This document shows, one piece after another, positions 36,769 through 47,871 of a stretch of 64,000 nt of DNA. Each line of letters opens with the position of its first letter. The stretch's first letter is position 1. Under the pieces are notes generated by a model. It was not told the origin of the DNA and did not search any database. It saw nothing but the letters and a program-made list of their open reading frames with translations. Location: positions 1,674,001-1,738,000 of the forward strand of contig NZ_HG917868.1 of assembly GCF_000577895.1 (NCBI RefSeq), written 5' to 3'. This DNA comes from Clostridium bornimense. GTDB lineage: Bacteria > Bacillota > Clostridia > Clostridiales > Clostridiaceae. Position numbers and translations under genes: made by a program.

Positions 36769-38721
36769 CTACTCAATAACTGAAAATTCAACTTTTACTT
36801 TTCTAGAAATTTGATCATATACTCCTCGTTGTATCATATCATCATCTTCAGGACACTTTTCAAATCCCAATGATATATTAAAAGTAGTACCACTACCATA
36901 TACAGAAGATACCTCTATTTTACCTCCCATTGCTTCAACAAATTTTTTTACAATAGCAAGGCCTAATCCTGTACCTTCCATTTCTTTTTTCCCTTTACTT
37001 ACTTCTACATATTGATTAAAAATCAATGGCAGCTTTTCTTCTTCGATCCCTACTCCTTCGTCTTTTATAGATATGTATATTTTTGACATTTTTATGTCTA
37101 TAAATAAATTCACAAATATACTCTTTCCACTAGGAGTAAACTTTACAGCATTTGATAAAATATTAAGGATTACTCTCTCTAATTTTTCACTATCTATACT
37201 AATATATAATTCCTCTATATTAGTATCAAAGATAATATTTATATTTTTACTTTTAGAAAAAGATATAATGGAATCTACTAATTCTTCAATAAAACTTACA
37301 ACTTCTATATTTTCTTTATTAATCACTAAATATCCTGCATCGATTTTAGACATATCTAATACATTGTTAACTAATCGCATAAGCCTTCTAGAATTGCTAT
37401 TTATAGTTTTAAGTATAGAATCAAACTTATCATTTATGCTATCACTATATAATGTATCTATAAGTTGAAGTGAAGAATATATTACTGTAAGAGGAGTCCT
37501 AAGCTCGTGGGATATCATAGAAAAATATGAATTTCTTATGTCCTGTAATCTTTCTTTCTCATTGAATCTTATTACTTCATCAGTTATATCAATAGTATGT
37601 ACATACATAACTGATACTTCTTCATTTTTTCCTATACAAGGATAGAAAAATATTTTCTTATATCGATTTTCATATTTAATTTGGTCACAACAACATTTTT
37701 CTCTTGTTTGTAATGCCTTACTGTAGTATGGTATCATCTCTGGAACTGAATATTTCTTGAGGTTACCTTCAAACACACCAAATTCTTCCTTCATTTTATA
37801 ATTAGAAAAAATTATGTCAGAATCATTGCAATCTATTACAAGAATAGGTATATCTATATTGTTCAAAACATCATTAATATATTTTTTATTCTCCTCTTTT
37901 ACCGCTTTTATTTCAGTATCCTTTGTTACATCTTTAAATGTAATTATTGCATTACTTTTTCCACTTTCATCTGTAGTATAAGAAATATAAATTTCTATAA
38001 TCTTCTTAATATCATTTTTATTTACTTCTAATTGATATCCATTTAATTCTTTACCTTTAGAAATATAATCAGCAAGCATTGTATTTACTCTATAATCTTC
38101 ACTCTTTCTATTATTGAAATCAAACCAAGTGTAAATACTATCTCCATTAAAATCTAGAATTTCATATACCCTATTACTACTAAAAATTATATTATATGTT
38201 TCATCATATAATATATAACCTACTGATACATTACTCATTAATTTATTAAATTGGTTCATATTTACTCTATATTTTTCTTTAATCTTATTAGATACATCTA
38301 GACTAGCTTTCAACGCAATAATACTTTGTAATAATTCATTGGAACCTAATATATCATTTTCAACCTTGCTAGTAACATCAAAAAAATTAATAACTATAGC
38401 AATGTTAATGCCACTATCTTGTAAGGAATATATATTAAAATCATATATTTTACCTCTTATACGAATATATTGATGCACAGCAAAAGGCTCATTAATTTCA
38501 AATGTTTCTATAAGTTTGTCATACTTTACTTCATATTCTTCTCCAGCAAAATCTTTTAATTCAACATCAGCACATATAGAATACAAATCTTTATACTTTT
38601 TATTATTGAAATATTTTTTCGCGTTACTATTTAAATATAATACTTTGAGATTTCTATCTAAATATATCTTATTATAGGGTGAATTTTCCAATTCTTTTTT
38701 TAATAAGCTACGTTTATCCAT
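36769..38721 (-). CDS. Orphan PAS-domain sensor histidine kinase
   Basis: About 650 residues with no evident membrane segment, so probably cytoplasmic. At least two or three PAS-like sensor regions (~20-130, 160-270, 285-380), then HisKA with the phospho-acceptor in FSMISHELRTPLT, and HATPase with NILSNAVKFTPSG, DEGVGIEEEKL and GTGLGLAIVKKF. No response regulator gene is next to it. Orphan kinases of this form can feed Spo0A phosphorylation in clostridia; this is inference. Start uncertain: 38721 has AGGG 11 bases upstream; 38730 is too close to it. Confidence 0.85.
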   Translation of the reverse strand: MDKRSLLKKELENSPYNKIYLDRNLKVLYLNSNAKKYFNNKKYKDLYSICADVELKDFAGEEYEVKYDKLIETFEINEPFAVHQYIRIRGKIYDFNIYSLQDSGINIAIVINFFDVTSKVENDILGSNELLQSIIALKASLDVSNKIKEKYRVNMNQFNKLMSNVSVGYILYDETYNIIFSSNRVYEILDFNGDSIYTWFDFNNRKSEDYRVNTMLADYISKGKELNGYQLEVNKNDIKKIIEIYISYTTDESGKSNAIITFKDVTKDTEIKAVKEENKKYINDVLNNIDIPILVIDCNDSDIIFSNYKMKEEFGVFEGNLKKYSVPEMIPYYSKALQTREKCCCDQIKYENRYKKIFFYPCIGKNEEVSVMYVHTIDITDEVIRFNEKERLQDIRNSYFSMISHELRTPLTVIYSSLQLIDTLYSDSINDKFDSILKTINSNSRRLMRLVNNVLDMSKIDAGYLVINKENIEVVSFIEELVDSIISFSKSKNINIIFDTNIEELYISIDSEKLERVILNILSNAVKFTPSGKSIFVNLFIDIKMSKIYISIKDEGVGIEEEKLPLIFNQYVEVSKGKKEMEGTGLGLAIVKKFVEAMGGKIEVSSVYGSGTTFNISLGFEKCPEDDDMIQRGVYDQISRKVKVEFSVIE

Positions 38722-38804
38722 AAGTAACATATCCCTTCATAGAATAAAATCACTTATATTATATATGAAAACTTGAAATATAGCAAATTATGTAACACAT
38801 TCAA

Positions 38805-40589
38805 TTATACTTTCATTTTTCTATAATCTACTATTTTTAATTGTATATTAATATTTCCATTATATTTATTAAATGTTGGAGAATATAGTATATCCATTTT
38901 ACAATTTTCAGGTATTGTTATCGTCTTATACCTATCATAGCTTATGATTTCTCCATATTCCTCTCCATACCACGCTTTTATATTATCGCTCACTTTTTCG
39001 ACATTTTCAAATATCATTCCATCAGGATTATTTCCAAATTCAAACTTTATTACATTACTTTCTTCACCAAATGCTATTATTTTACTTACTTCTACAGCTT
39101 TATCCCCTAATATTGGTCTATTATTCCCTTTTCCAAAAGGTTCCAACATCCCTATATCATATACCAATTGGTTATTAATATTACCAATCTTAAATACACA
39201 ATCTATTGTGTATTTTTTAATTAAATCTTTTTCTTCAAGAAGACAGTTTTCATTTAATTCTCTTCTTAGTTTATCTACATTATCACCTTGTAATGACATT
39301 CCCGCTGCCATAGGATGTCCTCCAAATTTCGAAAAATTATCTTTTACTTTTGTAAGTTCCTCAAACATATTGTATTCTTCTATAGATCTTCCTGACCCCT
39401 TTATGCTGCCATTACTACCTAATGTCAATATTATTGTTGGTCTATTATATCTCTCTTTAATTCTTCCAGCGATAATTCCAGCTAAGGATTCATGAATTTC
39501 TTTATCTAGTACTACCAAAACCTTATCTTTTATAATATCACTATTCTCTATTTGTTCAATTACAGATTCTACAGCTTCTTCTGTCATCATCTTTCTCATT
39601 TTATTTAATTCTACTAGTTTCTTTGCAATTTCACTGCATTTTTCATATTCTTTAGATACAAATAAATCAACAGCCATTTTTGCTGTTTCTAACCTTCCTG
39701 AGGCATTTATACATGGACCTAATATAAAACCTACAGAATATGAATTAATCTCTTTATCATGTAAATTACATGCATCAATAAGAGCTCTCATACCAACATT
39801 ATTTACAGTACCATTTAGTGCATCGATGGCATATTTAGCGATAATTCTATTCTCATCTATAAGATCCACAACATCACATATAGTTGCTATTCCTGCAAAT
39901 ACTATCAATTCCTTTAACATTGATATATCAATATTCCTTTTTATATATAGAGCTACCGAAAATTTATAAGCTACAGTAGCGCCACAAATTAATTTGAATG
40001 GATAATTACAATCTAATCTTTTAGGATTTATAATTGCATCTGCTTCTGGAATAATCACTTTGCTATTATCTCCATCTTCATATGGTAAGTCATGATGATC
40101 CGTTATTACAATCTTCATTCCAAATTCCTTGCACTTCTTAACTTCATTAATAGCAGCAATTCCATTGTCACATGTTAAAATAGTTTTTACTCCTTGCTCC
40201 TTTAATGAATACAAAGATTTTTCATTTAATCCATACCCATCTTTTTCTCTATCTGGTATATAATATATCACATTGGCTCCTATCTTTTTTAATGCAATAT
40301 ATAAGATAGTAGTAGAAGCGACCCCATCTACATCATAATCACCATATATAGCTATCTTATTTCCTAATGATATATCTTCTGATATAATCTCTGTCCCTTT
40401 ATCCATATCCTCCATTAAAAATGGATCATGTGCATCATCTACACTAACCTTTAGAAATTTCTCGATTTCTTCTGTTGTAGATATACTTCTATTTACTAGT
40501 ATCTTTGCTATTACTTTAGATATAAATGATTTTTTTGATAATTCCTCTATGTTAATCTTATTATTTTTAATTACCCACTTTTTCTCCAT
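38805..40589 (-). CDS. recJ: Single-stranded-DNA-specific exonuclease RecJ
   Basis: 594 residues. DHH phosphoesterase motifs: YGDYDVDGVASTTIL (motif I), LTCDNGIAA, ITDHHDLPYE (DHH), GPCINASGRL, then the DHHA1 part with GSGRSIEEYNMFE and FGGHPMAAGM. Degrades single-stranded DNA 5' to 3' in recombination and repair. Shorter than long RecJ proteins that also carry a C-terminal Firmicute extension. AGGAGGA before the ATG; the P-ATPase gene upstream ends with its own terminator. Confidence 0.94.
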   Translation of the reverse strand: MEKKWVIKNNKINIEELSKKSFISKVIAKILVNRSISTTEEIEKFLKVSVDDAHDPFLMEDMDKGTEIISEDISLGNKIAIYGDYDVDGVASTTILYIALKKIGANVIYYIPDREKDGYGLNEKSLYSLKEQGVKTILTCDNGIAAINEVKKCKEFGMKIVITDHHDLPYEDGDNSKVIIPEADAIINPKRLDCNYPFKLICGATVAYKFSVALYIKRNIDISMLKELIVFAGIATICDVVDLIDENRIIAKYAIDALNGTVNNVGMRALIDACNLHDKEINSYSVGFILGPCINASGRLETAKMAVDLFVSKEYEKCSEIAKKLVELNKMRKMMTEEAVESVIEQIENSDIIKDKVLVVLDKEIHESLAGIIAGRIKERYNRPTIILTLGSNGSIKGSGRSIEEYNMFEELTKVKDNFSKFGGHPMAAGMSLQGDNVDKLRRELNENCLLEEKDLIKKYTIDCVFKIGNINNQLVYDIGMLEPFGKGNNRPILGDKAVEVSKIIAFGEESNVIKFEFGNNPDGMIFENVEKVSDNIKAWYGEEYGEIISYDRYKTITIPENCKMDILYSPTFNKYNGNINIQLKIVDYRKMKV

Positions 40590-40603
40590 ATTTCCTCCTA
40601 TAA

Positions 40604-40641
40604 AAACGAGGGTGTTACACGAATATTGTTTGCACCCTCCC
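40604..40641 (-). terminator. Terminator of the metal ATPase gene
   Basis: GAGGGTG (40608-40614) with CACCCTC (40633-40639), then GTTTTTA on the minus strand; just before recJ. Confidence 0.78.
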
Positions 40642-40645
40642 TTTT

Positions 40646-42709
40646 TTAATTATATTTTCTATATTCTATCCTAATTGAGTTAAAAATAGCAATTAAGGCT
40701 ACCCCTACATCTGCAAATACTGCTCCCCATAACGTTGAATGTCCTAATATTCCTAATAATAATATAGTAAGCTTCACTCCAATACACATAACTATATTTT
40801 GTAAAACTACCTTTCTAGTAACCTTAGCAATTTTTATGATAATTGGAATCTTACTTAGATCATCTCCCATTATTACTATATCCGCAGCTTCTATCGCAAT
40901 ATCAGAACCAAGCCCTCCCATTGCTATTCCAACATGTGCCATAGACAATACCGGAGCATCATTAATACCATCACCTACAAATGAAGTAATTTTATTTTTA
41001 GATAATTCTTCAAAAGCTTTAATTTTATCTTGTGGTAATAAATCACTTAAACCTCTATCTATAGATAGTAGATTTTTTACATCTTCCACATTTTCTTTGC
41101 AATCACCTGATAAAATATATATATCGTTAATTCCTAGTTCTTTTATATCATTTATGGCTTTATAACTACCTTGCTTTATTTTATCATTAAATATAAGTTT
41201 ACCAATTACTCTTCTATTCATAGCCAGATATATAGATGTACCCATTTTACAATTATCATCAATTTTAATATTGTACCTATTCATAAGTTTACAGTTTCCT
41301 ATAATAATATCCTTTCCCTTATAAGTACACCTATTCCCCATACCTACATGTTCGTGAAAATTAGATAACGAGTTTATATCTATATTCATATTATAAGAAT
41401 TTCTCAAAGTTTTTGCTATAGGATGATTTGAATAATACTCCGCAGCTACTGCTAACTCTATAAGTTTTTCTTTTGGTATATTGATAAATGGCACTATTTC
41501 TGTTACATGGAACTTTCCTTCAGTAATTGTTCCTGTTTTATCAAAAAAAATACTTTCTAGACTACAAATGGTATCTAAATACTTAGAACCTTTTATCATT
41601 ATTCCATGCTTTGCCGCTGCACCAATACCTGAAAAATATCCTAGTGGTATTGACAATACTAGTGCACAAGGACATGATAATACTAAAAATATTAATGATT
41701 TATAAATCCAGGCTACTAATTTTCCTCCAAATATACTATAACCAAGTATAGTGGTCATAAATGCTATTATAAGTATAATAGGTGTATATACTTTTGAAAA
41801 CTTTGTTATCATTTTTTCACTTTTGCCTTTTTTTAAAGTTGAATTTTCAACTAAATCTAAAACCTGCTTTATTGTAGAATTTTTATATTCGGAGTCTACC
41901 TTTATTCTTATTGGTTCATTAATATTTATAATACCACTTTTTATACTTTCACCTTTTGTATATACCTTAGGAACCAACTCCCCTGTGAGTGGTGATGTAT
42001 CACATATACATACTTTATCAATTAAACTCCCATCTAATGGCACCTTTTCTCCTGACTTAACTAAGGTTACTTCACCTATTTTTATTTTTTCTATTGGCTT
42101 TGTTACTATCTTATTCTCTTCTATACAATTAACTTTCGGTTCTTTTAACTTTAGCAATTCTTTAATAGAATTTCTTGATGATTCTACTGAAAGATTTTGT
42201 ATCATTTCTCCAATACTATAAAATAGCATTACTGCTACTGCTTCTTTATATTGATTTATTCCTATTGCTGTTAGTGTAGCTAGTGACATTAAAAAATTCT
42301 CGTCAAAAACATTTCCTCTAATAATATTTTTAATTGATTTTACTATAATTTTATATCCTATAATTATGTAAGCTATAATTAATAAATAAAAAGAATATTT
42401 ATTATCTAAAATAATCCCTGTCAGAAACATTGTAACTGCAATTATGTACTTCATTATATCTACATTAGCTATTTCTTCTTCGTGCATATATTTTCTTTCT
42501 TCAATAATACAATTAGGTTCTACAGAATGCACAGTTTTTTTCACTTTCTTATCCAGACCCCTTATATCTTCTTTAGTTTCGATATAGATTTTTTTAGTGA
42601 TAAAATCAACTTGTACATCTTTTATAAAATCTATCTTCTTCAAACGTCTCTCAATCTTTTCTCCACAGTTTGTACAATGTAAGTTTTTTAAATAATATTC
42701 TTTTTTCAT
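40646..42709 (-). CDS. Heavy-metal exporting P-type ATPase (Zn/Cd/Pb type)
   Basis: 687 residues, P1B ATPase. N-terminal HMA domain with C12-x-x-C15 (LHCTNCGEKIE), membrane helices from ~90, phosphatase loop DTSPLTGEL, transport motif SCPCALVLS, phosphorylation site DKTGTITEGK, hinge VGDGINDAPVL and a C-terminal helix ADVGVALIAIFNSIR. The last motif is typical of P1B-2 pumps that export Zn2+, Cd2+ or Pb2+. No CadC/CzrA/CueR-type regulator is encoded beside it. GGGG precedes the ATG. Confidence 0.93.
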   Translation of the reverse strand: MKKEYYLKNLHCTNCGEKIERRLKKIDFIKDVQVDFITKKIYIETKEDIRGLDKKVKKTVHSVEPNCIIEERKYMHEEEIANVDIMKYIIAVTMFLTGIILDNKYSFYLLIIAYIIIGYKIIVKSIKNIIRGNVFDENFLMSLATLTAIGINQYKEAVAVMLFYSIGEMIQNLSVESSRNSIKELLKLKEPKVNCIEENKIVTKPIEKIKIGEVTLVKSGEKVPLDGSLIDKVCICDTSPLTGELVPKVYTKGESIKSGIININEPIRIKVDSEYKNSTIKQVLDLVENSTLKKGKSEKMITKFSKVYTPIILIIAFMTTILGYSIFGGKLVAWIYKSLIFLVLSCPCALVLSIPLGYFSGIGAAAKHGIMIKGSKYLDTICSLESIFFDKTGTITEGKFHVTEIVPFINIPKEKLIELAVAAEYYSNHPIAKTLRNSYNMNIDINSLSNFHEHVGMGNRCTYKGKDIIIGNCKLMNRYNIKIDDNCKMGTSIYLAMNRRVIGKLIFNDKIKQGSYKAINDIKELGINDIYILSGDCKENVEDVKNLLSIDRGLSDLLPQDKIKAFEELSKNKITSFVGDGINDAPVLSMAHVGIAMGGLGSDIAIEAADIVIMGDDLSKIPIIIKIAKVTRKVVLQNIVMCIGVKLTILLLGILGHSTLWGAVFADVGVALIAIFNSIRIEYRKYN

Positions 42710-42728
42710 TTTTTACCCCACAAAAATA

Positions 42729-43922
42729 CTAATTATTAATTAATATGGAGTAATTCTTAATTCTATCACATAATTTAAAAAGTAATTTTTTATTTATTAT
42801 TTCTATTTCATTATCCACCAATGAATTTTCCTCTGAAAACATAATATCTTCTGCAGATAAATCTTTAGCCTTTTGAATCTTTCTCTCCCACCTTATTGTT
42901 TTACTCATCTTTACTTTCTTAATATAATGCTTTATTTCTTCTTCATCAATATCTGATATATAGTTCTTTAAGTTATCTAATATTTCTTCAACCTCACTAG
43001 CCACATTTTCTCCCTTATCTTTACTTGTCATAGCATTAATTAAATATATCTCTACTCCAGAATCAAATCTAATTTCTGTTTCAACATCATAAACTAACGC
43101 TTTATCAGTTCGAAGTCTATCATATAAAATAGAGTTTGTACCAATGCCTAAAATGTAATCTAAAATCTGCATGCAATACTTTTCTTCTTTACTTAAACCA
43201 TGTAAATCAATTGACACAAATACTGTAGCTGTATTACTATTCTCACCGCTTGCAGTAATCTTCTTCCCAGATAAAACCTCTCTTTCAGGGTATATAAAAC
43301 GTTTACCTTTTTTCATATATGCAAAATTTTCTTCTAAACATTTTAAAATTATATCACTTTCTATTGATGTAACAACAGAAATAGTACAATTTTCAGCTAC
43401 ATATATATCATTATATTTTTTTATTACACTTTCCCTAGTTATCTTTTTCAAACTTTCTTTATTTCCATGAATTATATTTTGCAATCTACCATTGAAAATT
43501 TTTGAAAATAATATGCTTTCACTTTTTAACTTTTCATTTTGTAACCATTCATCAATTTCTGTATAAATAATATTTTTTTCTCTTTCAAGTTTTTCATCAG
43601 GGAAAGTAGGATTTAGTAATATATCACTATATAATTCTAGTCCTTTTTCAAAATCTTCATTAAAAGTTGTTCCATAAAAAACTACATAAGAATAATTAGT
43701 CATAGCATTATAAAAGCCAAAATACTTATCAAACTCTACATTTATCTCTTCTTCACTTCTATTCTTGGTCCCTAGAAACAATCCATGTTCAATATAATGA
43801 CATATTCCAAGCTCTTCATTATCTTGTAATGCCCCACCATTAAATCCAATAGTAAAACTAGTTAATTCTCCTTCCGTCGGTTCAATTATAACCTTTATAC
43901 CATTTGATAGATATTTAATCAT
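42729..43922 (-). CDS. M16-family zinc metallopeptidase
   Basis: 397 residues. Inverted zinc motif H42-Y-I-E45-H46, and the third ligand Glu in the KNIIYTEIDEW region, both intact; a second M16 half with ILGIGTNSILYDRLRTDKALVYDVE. Thus one active-type chain carrying N- and C-domains. Bacillus relatives occur as catalytic/non-catalytic pairs (YmfF/YmfH) or alone (MlpA/YmxG). No partner is present here. Substrate unknown. AAGGAGA before the ATG. Confidence 0.88.
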   Translation of the reverse strand: MIKYLSNGIKVIIEPTEGELTSFTIGFNGGALQDNEELGICHYIEHGLFLGTKNRSEEEINVEFDKYFGFYNAMTNYSYVVFYGTTFNEDFEKGLELYSDILLNPTFPDEKLEREKNIIYTEIDEWLQNEKLKSESILFSKIFNGRLQNIIHGNKESLKKITRESVIKKYNDIYVAENCTISVVTSIESDIILKCLEENFAYMKKGKRFIYPEREVLSGKKITASGENSNTATVFVSIDLHGLSKEEKYCMQILDYILGIGTNSILYDRLRTDKALVYDVETEIRFDSGVEIYLINAMTSKDKGENVASEVEEILDNLKNYISDIDEEEIKHYIKKVKMSKTIRWERKIQKAKDLSAEDIMFSEENSLVDNEIEIINKKLLFKLCDRIKNYSILINN

Positions 43923-43953
43923 ATATTATCTCCTTCTTGTAAATTTATGCTTC

Positions 43954-44440
43954 ACAGAGCACAAGTATGATGGCACAAGGCACAGGTATAGATGAAATTC
44001 TTGAAGAATTTCTGAGATTATAAGTAATATGTCATTAGTTTGTTATATAGACTGACTATATAATTAAAATAGAGTTAATACCATAGTCTTACAGATGGCT
44101 AATGAAAGTTGCACTTTCATATAGCTTGGAACATAACTGTACGATATCATAAGGTATAGTTATGTTAATATTCATACCTGTTCTAGTTAAGTAGTGGTGA
44201 AAATTAAGCTTCACTCTTACTTATTCACAAAAAAGAACTGCTCACAATATTTATTGTGACACAGTTCTTGTATTACGAATTATAATATAATTTTTGTAGC
44301 TATAGTAAATATGAAAATACTTTGACATCCACAGCATTATAATAAAATTCCTCTAAAAGAGGAATTTTCACTTTACTAGTGCCCTGTGCCTTATTCCCTG
44401 TGCCCTGACATACAAATCTTCATTTGTTAATACGACAGCC
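43954..44440 (+). repeat. Dispersed structured intergenic repeat, copy 2
   Basis: This 526-base gap between the M16 and PfpI genes is almost filled by an element matching 3191-3808. Terminal inverted repeats GGCACAAGGCACAGG (43972-43986) and GTGCCCTGTGCC (~44379-44391). Helices: ACAGGTA 43982-43988 with TACCTGT 44175-44181; GAAATTCT 43994-44001 with AGAATTTC 44005-44012; a hairpin 44096-44127; AACATAACT 44130-44138 with AGTTATGTT 44158-44166; GAACTG/CAGTTC around 44233-44269; perfect palindrome 44344-44368. It lacks the ~130-base segment found in copy 1. Its sense strand is opposite to both flanking genes. Confidence 0.75.
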
Positions 44441-44448
44441 CTTATTAT

Positions 44449-45012
44449 TTATATGTTTTTATTGTAGAAATTAACCATCATACCTTCTCTTAATGCATCT
44501 GCCTTATCTTTTAAATCCATGGCATTAAGGATATTATATGCAAATTCCAATACTGTCGCTGGTCCTCTACTTGTTATAAGATTTTCACTTCTAACTACAA
44601 TCTCATCTTTATAATTAAACTTTTCACTATTTTCTAAAGATCCTGGATATGAAGTTATTTCTCTATCTCTTATTACTCCAGCTCTCTCCAATACAATAGG
44701 TGCGGCACAAATCGCAGCTATAAGTTTACTTTCTTTATCAAAACTTTTAACAAATTCAATAATTCTTTTATCATCTCTTAAATTTGTTGCCCCTGGCAGT
44801 CCACCTGGTAATACGATGCATTGATACTGATCTATATCTATATTCTCTATTAAAATGTCACTTTTTATTGTTATATCATGAGATCCTGTAACATATTCTC
44901 CATTGAGAGAACAAATATCAACGTTAACTCCTGCTCTTCTTAATATATCTACAACAGCTAACCCTTCTATCTCTTCAAAACCTGTAGCCAAAAATACTAC
45001 TACTTTTTTCAT
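44449..45012 (-). CDS. DJ-1/PfpI-family protein
   Basis: 187 residues. VFLATGFEEIEGLAVVDILRRAG holds the conserved Glu; the nucleophile elbow AAICAAPIVLERAGV carries the reactive Cys. The family includes YajL/DJ-1 stress proteins and ThiJ-like proteins; exact activity unknown. Four bases after the parC stop, so co-transcribed with topoisomerase IV. AGGGGTGA precedes the ATG. Confidence 0.88.
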   Translation of the reverse strand: MKKVVVFLATGFEEIEGLAVVDILRRAGVNVDICSLNGEYVTGSHDITIKSDILIENIDIDQYQCIVLPGGLPGATNLRDDKRIIEFVKSFDKESKLIAAICAAPIVLERAGVIRDREITSYPGSLENSEKFNYKDEIVVRSENLITSRGPATVLEFAYNILNAMDLKDKADALREGMMVNFYNKNI

Positions 45013-45016
45013 CTTA

Positions 45017-47854
45017 TCACCCCTGATTTATTTTATTTATATAATCATCCATATTTACCGTAAAAACACTTTTTCCTCTTGTAGCTCTATTTTGTGTATT
45101 CAATTCTTTAGTATTTATAATCTTTTCTTCTTTATTCTTTGAAATCATCTTTATATTATATTCTTTACTTACAGTATTACAATAAATAACTTTATCTTCA
45201 TCTCTTAATGATATGGCAATAACTCCAGAAGCTACTTTTCCCATTTCACTTACTGTACTAGTATTAATTCTTAAGGCCATACCTTTTCTAGTAACCATTA
45301 CATAATCAACATCATCTTCTATAATATCAACATGTACTAACTTATCATCAGCAGTTTTAAGCTTATACCCTATAGTTACTCCTTCATCTTTTTTAAATTC
45401 TTGAAGTCTTGTTTTCTTTATATATCCAAGTTCAGTAGAAAAAATCACTATTCCATCAAATTTACTTATATAAACAACTTTGATTATTTCATCATTCTTT
45501 AAAAATCCATCATAATATTTGCTTAAGTCATAATTATCTTTTAAATTTTCAAATAGCACAGCACTAATCTTTAATACTGTTCCCTTACTAGTAAATAATA
45601 ATATATCATCATTAGAAGTTATCTTTTTACCACTGCTCTTTCTTTTTATAATACCTTTTTTACTTATATCAATAGAAAATTCAGCATAAACTCCTTCATT
45701 AACTATATTTGCATCAATTATCTCTTCTTTATTCGGCAAACTTAAGAACTTAGAAGTGGCAGCCATTCTTTCTCCCTCTTGAACCTCTGGTTCTTCCACA
45801 ATAAAGCTTAATGAACTCTTTAATGTTACATTTAAAAATTTACTTTCTTCATCTTTTGAAACCATATCCACCATAACTAATGTTTCATCATTTTTAAGTT
45901 TAAGTGCCGCAATTTTTGAATATGCTGTTACATATTTATCTATTGAAGTTTTTTTATAAAAACCTTTTGATGTTATAAAAATAAAATCACTATTCATATT
46001 ATTTTGACCAATAGTAGTGGCATAAACTATAGACTCTTCATCTAAAGTACAACTTTTAATAATTTCTGAAATTCTTTCACCCTTTTCTTTCCACCTCATC
46101 TCTTTAATATTATTTACTTTAGTCTGATACATATTCCCTTTATCAGTGAAAATCATAAAAGTATCCTTTGTATTAGATTGTAGCAAGAATCTATTAAAGT
46201 CTCCTTCTCTATACTCTATATCTTCTACTCCTGATGAAAGTCTATTAAAACTTTTTTGAGAAATTCTTTTTATATATCCATCATTAGATAAAGTTATTAC
46301 TACATCTTCTGAAACGATAATATCTTCTATATCAAATTTTGTCTCTTCTACACCATCAAGTATTTTAGTTTTTCTCTCTGTACTATAATTGTTTTTTACT
46401 TCTTCTAGCTCTTTTTTTACGACAGTTAATAATTCTTTCTCATCGCTTAATATTTTTCTTAGCTTTTTAATTAATCGAGATAATTCTTTATATTCCTTTT
46501 CAAAAGCTTTTATCTCAAGTCCTGTTAATCTATACAGCATAAGTTCAAGAATAGCATCACTTTGTACATCTGAAAACCCGAATTTATTCATAAGATTTTC
46601 TCTAGCATTGGCTTTTGACTTAGACTCTCTTATAGTTTTAATTACTTCATCCATTATTCCAATAGCTTTAATAAATCCTTCAACTATATGATATCTTTTT
46701 TCTGCTTCTTGCAATTCTTTGGCTGTTCTTCTTGTTATAATTTCTTTTTGATGATTTATATAGTGTTTTAAAATACTCCTTAAAGATAACGTTTGAGGTT
46801 TTCCATCTGCAATAGCAACCATATTAAATGGAAGATTACATTGAAGTTCTGTCTTCATATAAAGATATTTTAAAACTCTTCTAGCCCCTTCTTCATCAAC
46901 TGATTTTTTAAATTCAATTACAGCTCTAATACCAGTTCTATCAGATTCATCTCTTATATCCATTATTCCATCAAGAATTTTTGCGTGTTTCTTATCCCCA
47001 GTCATTTCTGATATAGTTTGAAGTAATTTAGCCTTATTCTTTCTATATGGAAATTCAGATATAACAATACACCATCTATTATTTTCATTCTTTTCAATAT
47101 TAGTCTTTGCTCTCAATGCTACCTTGCCTGTACCAGTTTCATAAGCAGACAATATAGAATCACTTCCTATAAGTTCTCCTCCTGTTGGCAAATCAGGTCC
47201 TTTAATATATTTCATTAACTCTTTTGTAGTTATTTCTTCATTATCTATATAAGCTAATATTCCATCTATTACCTCTCCTAAATTATGAGGTGGAATATTA
47301 GTTGAAAGTCCTACTGCAATACCAAAACTTCCATTAACTAAAATATTAGGATATCTACTTGGTAGTACACTAGGTTCTAGTTCTGATGCTGAATAGTTAT
47401 CTACCATATCTACTGTATCTTTTTCAATATCTCTTAACATTTCTAATGCGATATTTGAAAGTCTTGCCTCTGTATAACGCATCGCTGCCGCTGAATCTCC
47501 ATCTATGCTTCCCCAATTTCCATGTCCATCAATTAACGGCTCTTTTGTACTAAAATTTTGTGCTAATATAACCATTGCATCATATACAGAAGAATCTCCA
47601 TGTGGATGATATTTACCTAAAATATCACCTACAATTCTCGCCGATTTATAATATGGTTTATCTGGAAATGCTTTTAATTTATATGCACCATATAGTATTC
47701 TTCTATGAACCGGTTTTAATCCATCCCTAACATCTGGCAATGCTCTTTCCTTTGCAACTTCTACTGCATAAGGTAAATAGTTATCTGGCATTGCTTCTTC
47801 AATAGGTACTTTAATGACGTGTTTATCTGTCGGTATGTTAATTTTCTTTGCCAT
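45017..47854 (-). CDS. parC: DNA topoisomerase IV subunit A (GyrA/ParC family)
   Basis: 945 residues. N-terminal breakage-reunion domain: [32 protein letters not shown], and catalytic Tyr in [11 protein letters not shown]; a coiled-coil region (~400-470); then a C-terminal beta-pinwheel domain with degenerate blades. I see no GyrA box (QRRGGKG), which favours ParC over GyrA. Decatenates daughter chromosomes with ParE, encoded just upstream (17-base gap). Confidence 0.88.
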   Translation of the reverse strand: MAKKINIPTDKHVIKVPIEEAMPDNYLPYAVEVAKERALPDVRDGLKPVHRRILYGAYKLKAFPDKPYYKSARIVGDILGKYHPHGDSSVYDAMVILAQNFSTKEPLIDGHGNWGSIDGDSAAAMRYTEARLSNIALEMLRDIEKDTVDMVDNYSASELEPSVLPSRYPNILVNGSFGIAVGLSTNIPPHNLGEVIDGILAYIDNEEITTKELMKYIKGPDLPTGGELIGSDSILSAYETGTGKVALRAKTNIEKNENNRWCIVISEFPYRKNKAKLLQTISEMTGDKKHAKILDGIMDIRDESDRTGIRAVIEFKKSVDEEGARRVLKYLYMKTELQCNLPFNMVAIADGKPQTLSLRSILKHYINHQKEIITRRTAKELQEAEKRYHIVEGFIKAIGIMDEVIKTIRESKSKANARENLMNKFGFSDVQSDAILELMLYRLTGLEIKAFEKEYKELSRLIKKLRKILSDEKELLTVVKKELEEVKNNYSTERKTKILDGVEETKFDIEDIIVSEDVVITLSNDGYIKRISQKSFNRLSSGVEDIEYREGDFNRFLLQSNTKDTFMIFTDKGNMYQTKVNNIKEMRWKEKGERISEIIKSCTLDEESIVYATTIGQNNMNSDFIFITSKGFYKKTSIDKYVTAYSKIAALKLKNDETLVMVDMVSKDEESKFLNVTLKSSLSFIVEEPEVQEGERMAATSKFLSLPNKEEIIDANIVNEGVYAEFSIDISKKGIIKRKSSGKKITSNDDILLFTSKGTVLKISAVLFENLKDNYDLSKYYDGFLKNDEIIKVVYISKFDGIVIFSTELGYIKKTRLQEFKKDEGVTIGYKLKTADDKLVHVDIIEDDVDYVMVTRKGMALRINTSTVSEMGKVASGVIAISLRDEDKVIYCNTVSKEYNIKMISKNKEEKIINTKELNTQNRATRGKSVFTVNMDDYINKINQG

Positions 47855-47871
47855 ATCGTAAGTCCCTTTCT

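Noticed and set aside
43972-44440. Group I intron or IStron as identity of the repeat
   Set aside because: An AAGGTATAGTT stretch looks a little like the intron S element and TGACTATA can pair with it in copy 2, but the R partner is not kept in copy 1 and no P/Q elements or split exon were found. Kept only as an alternative.
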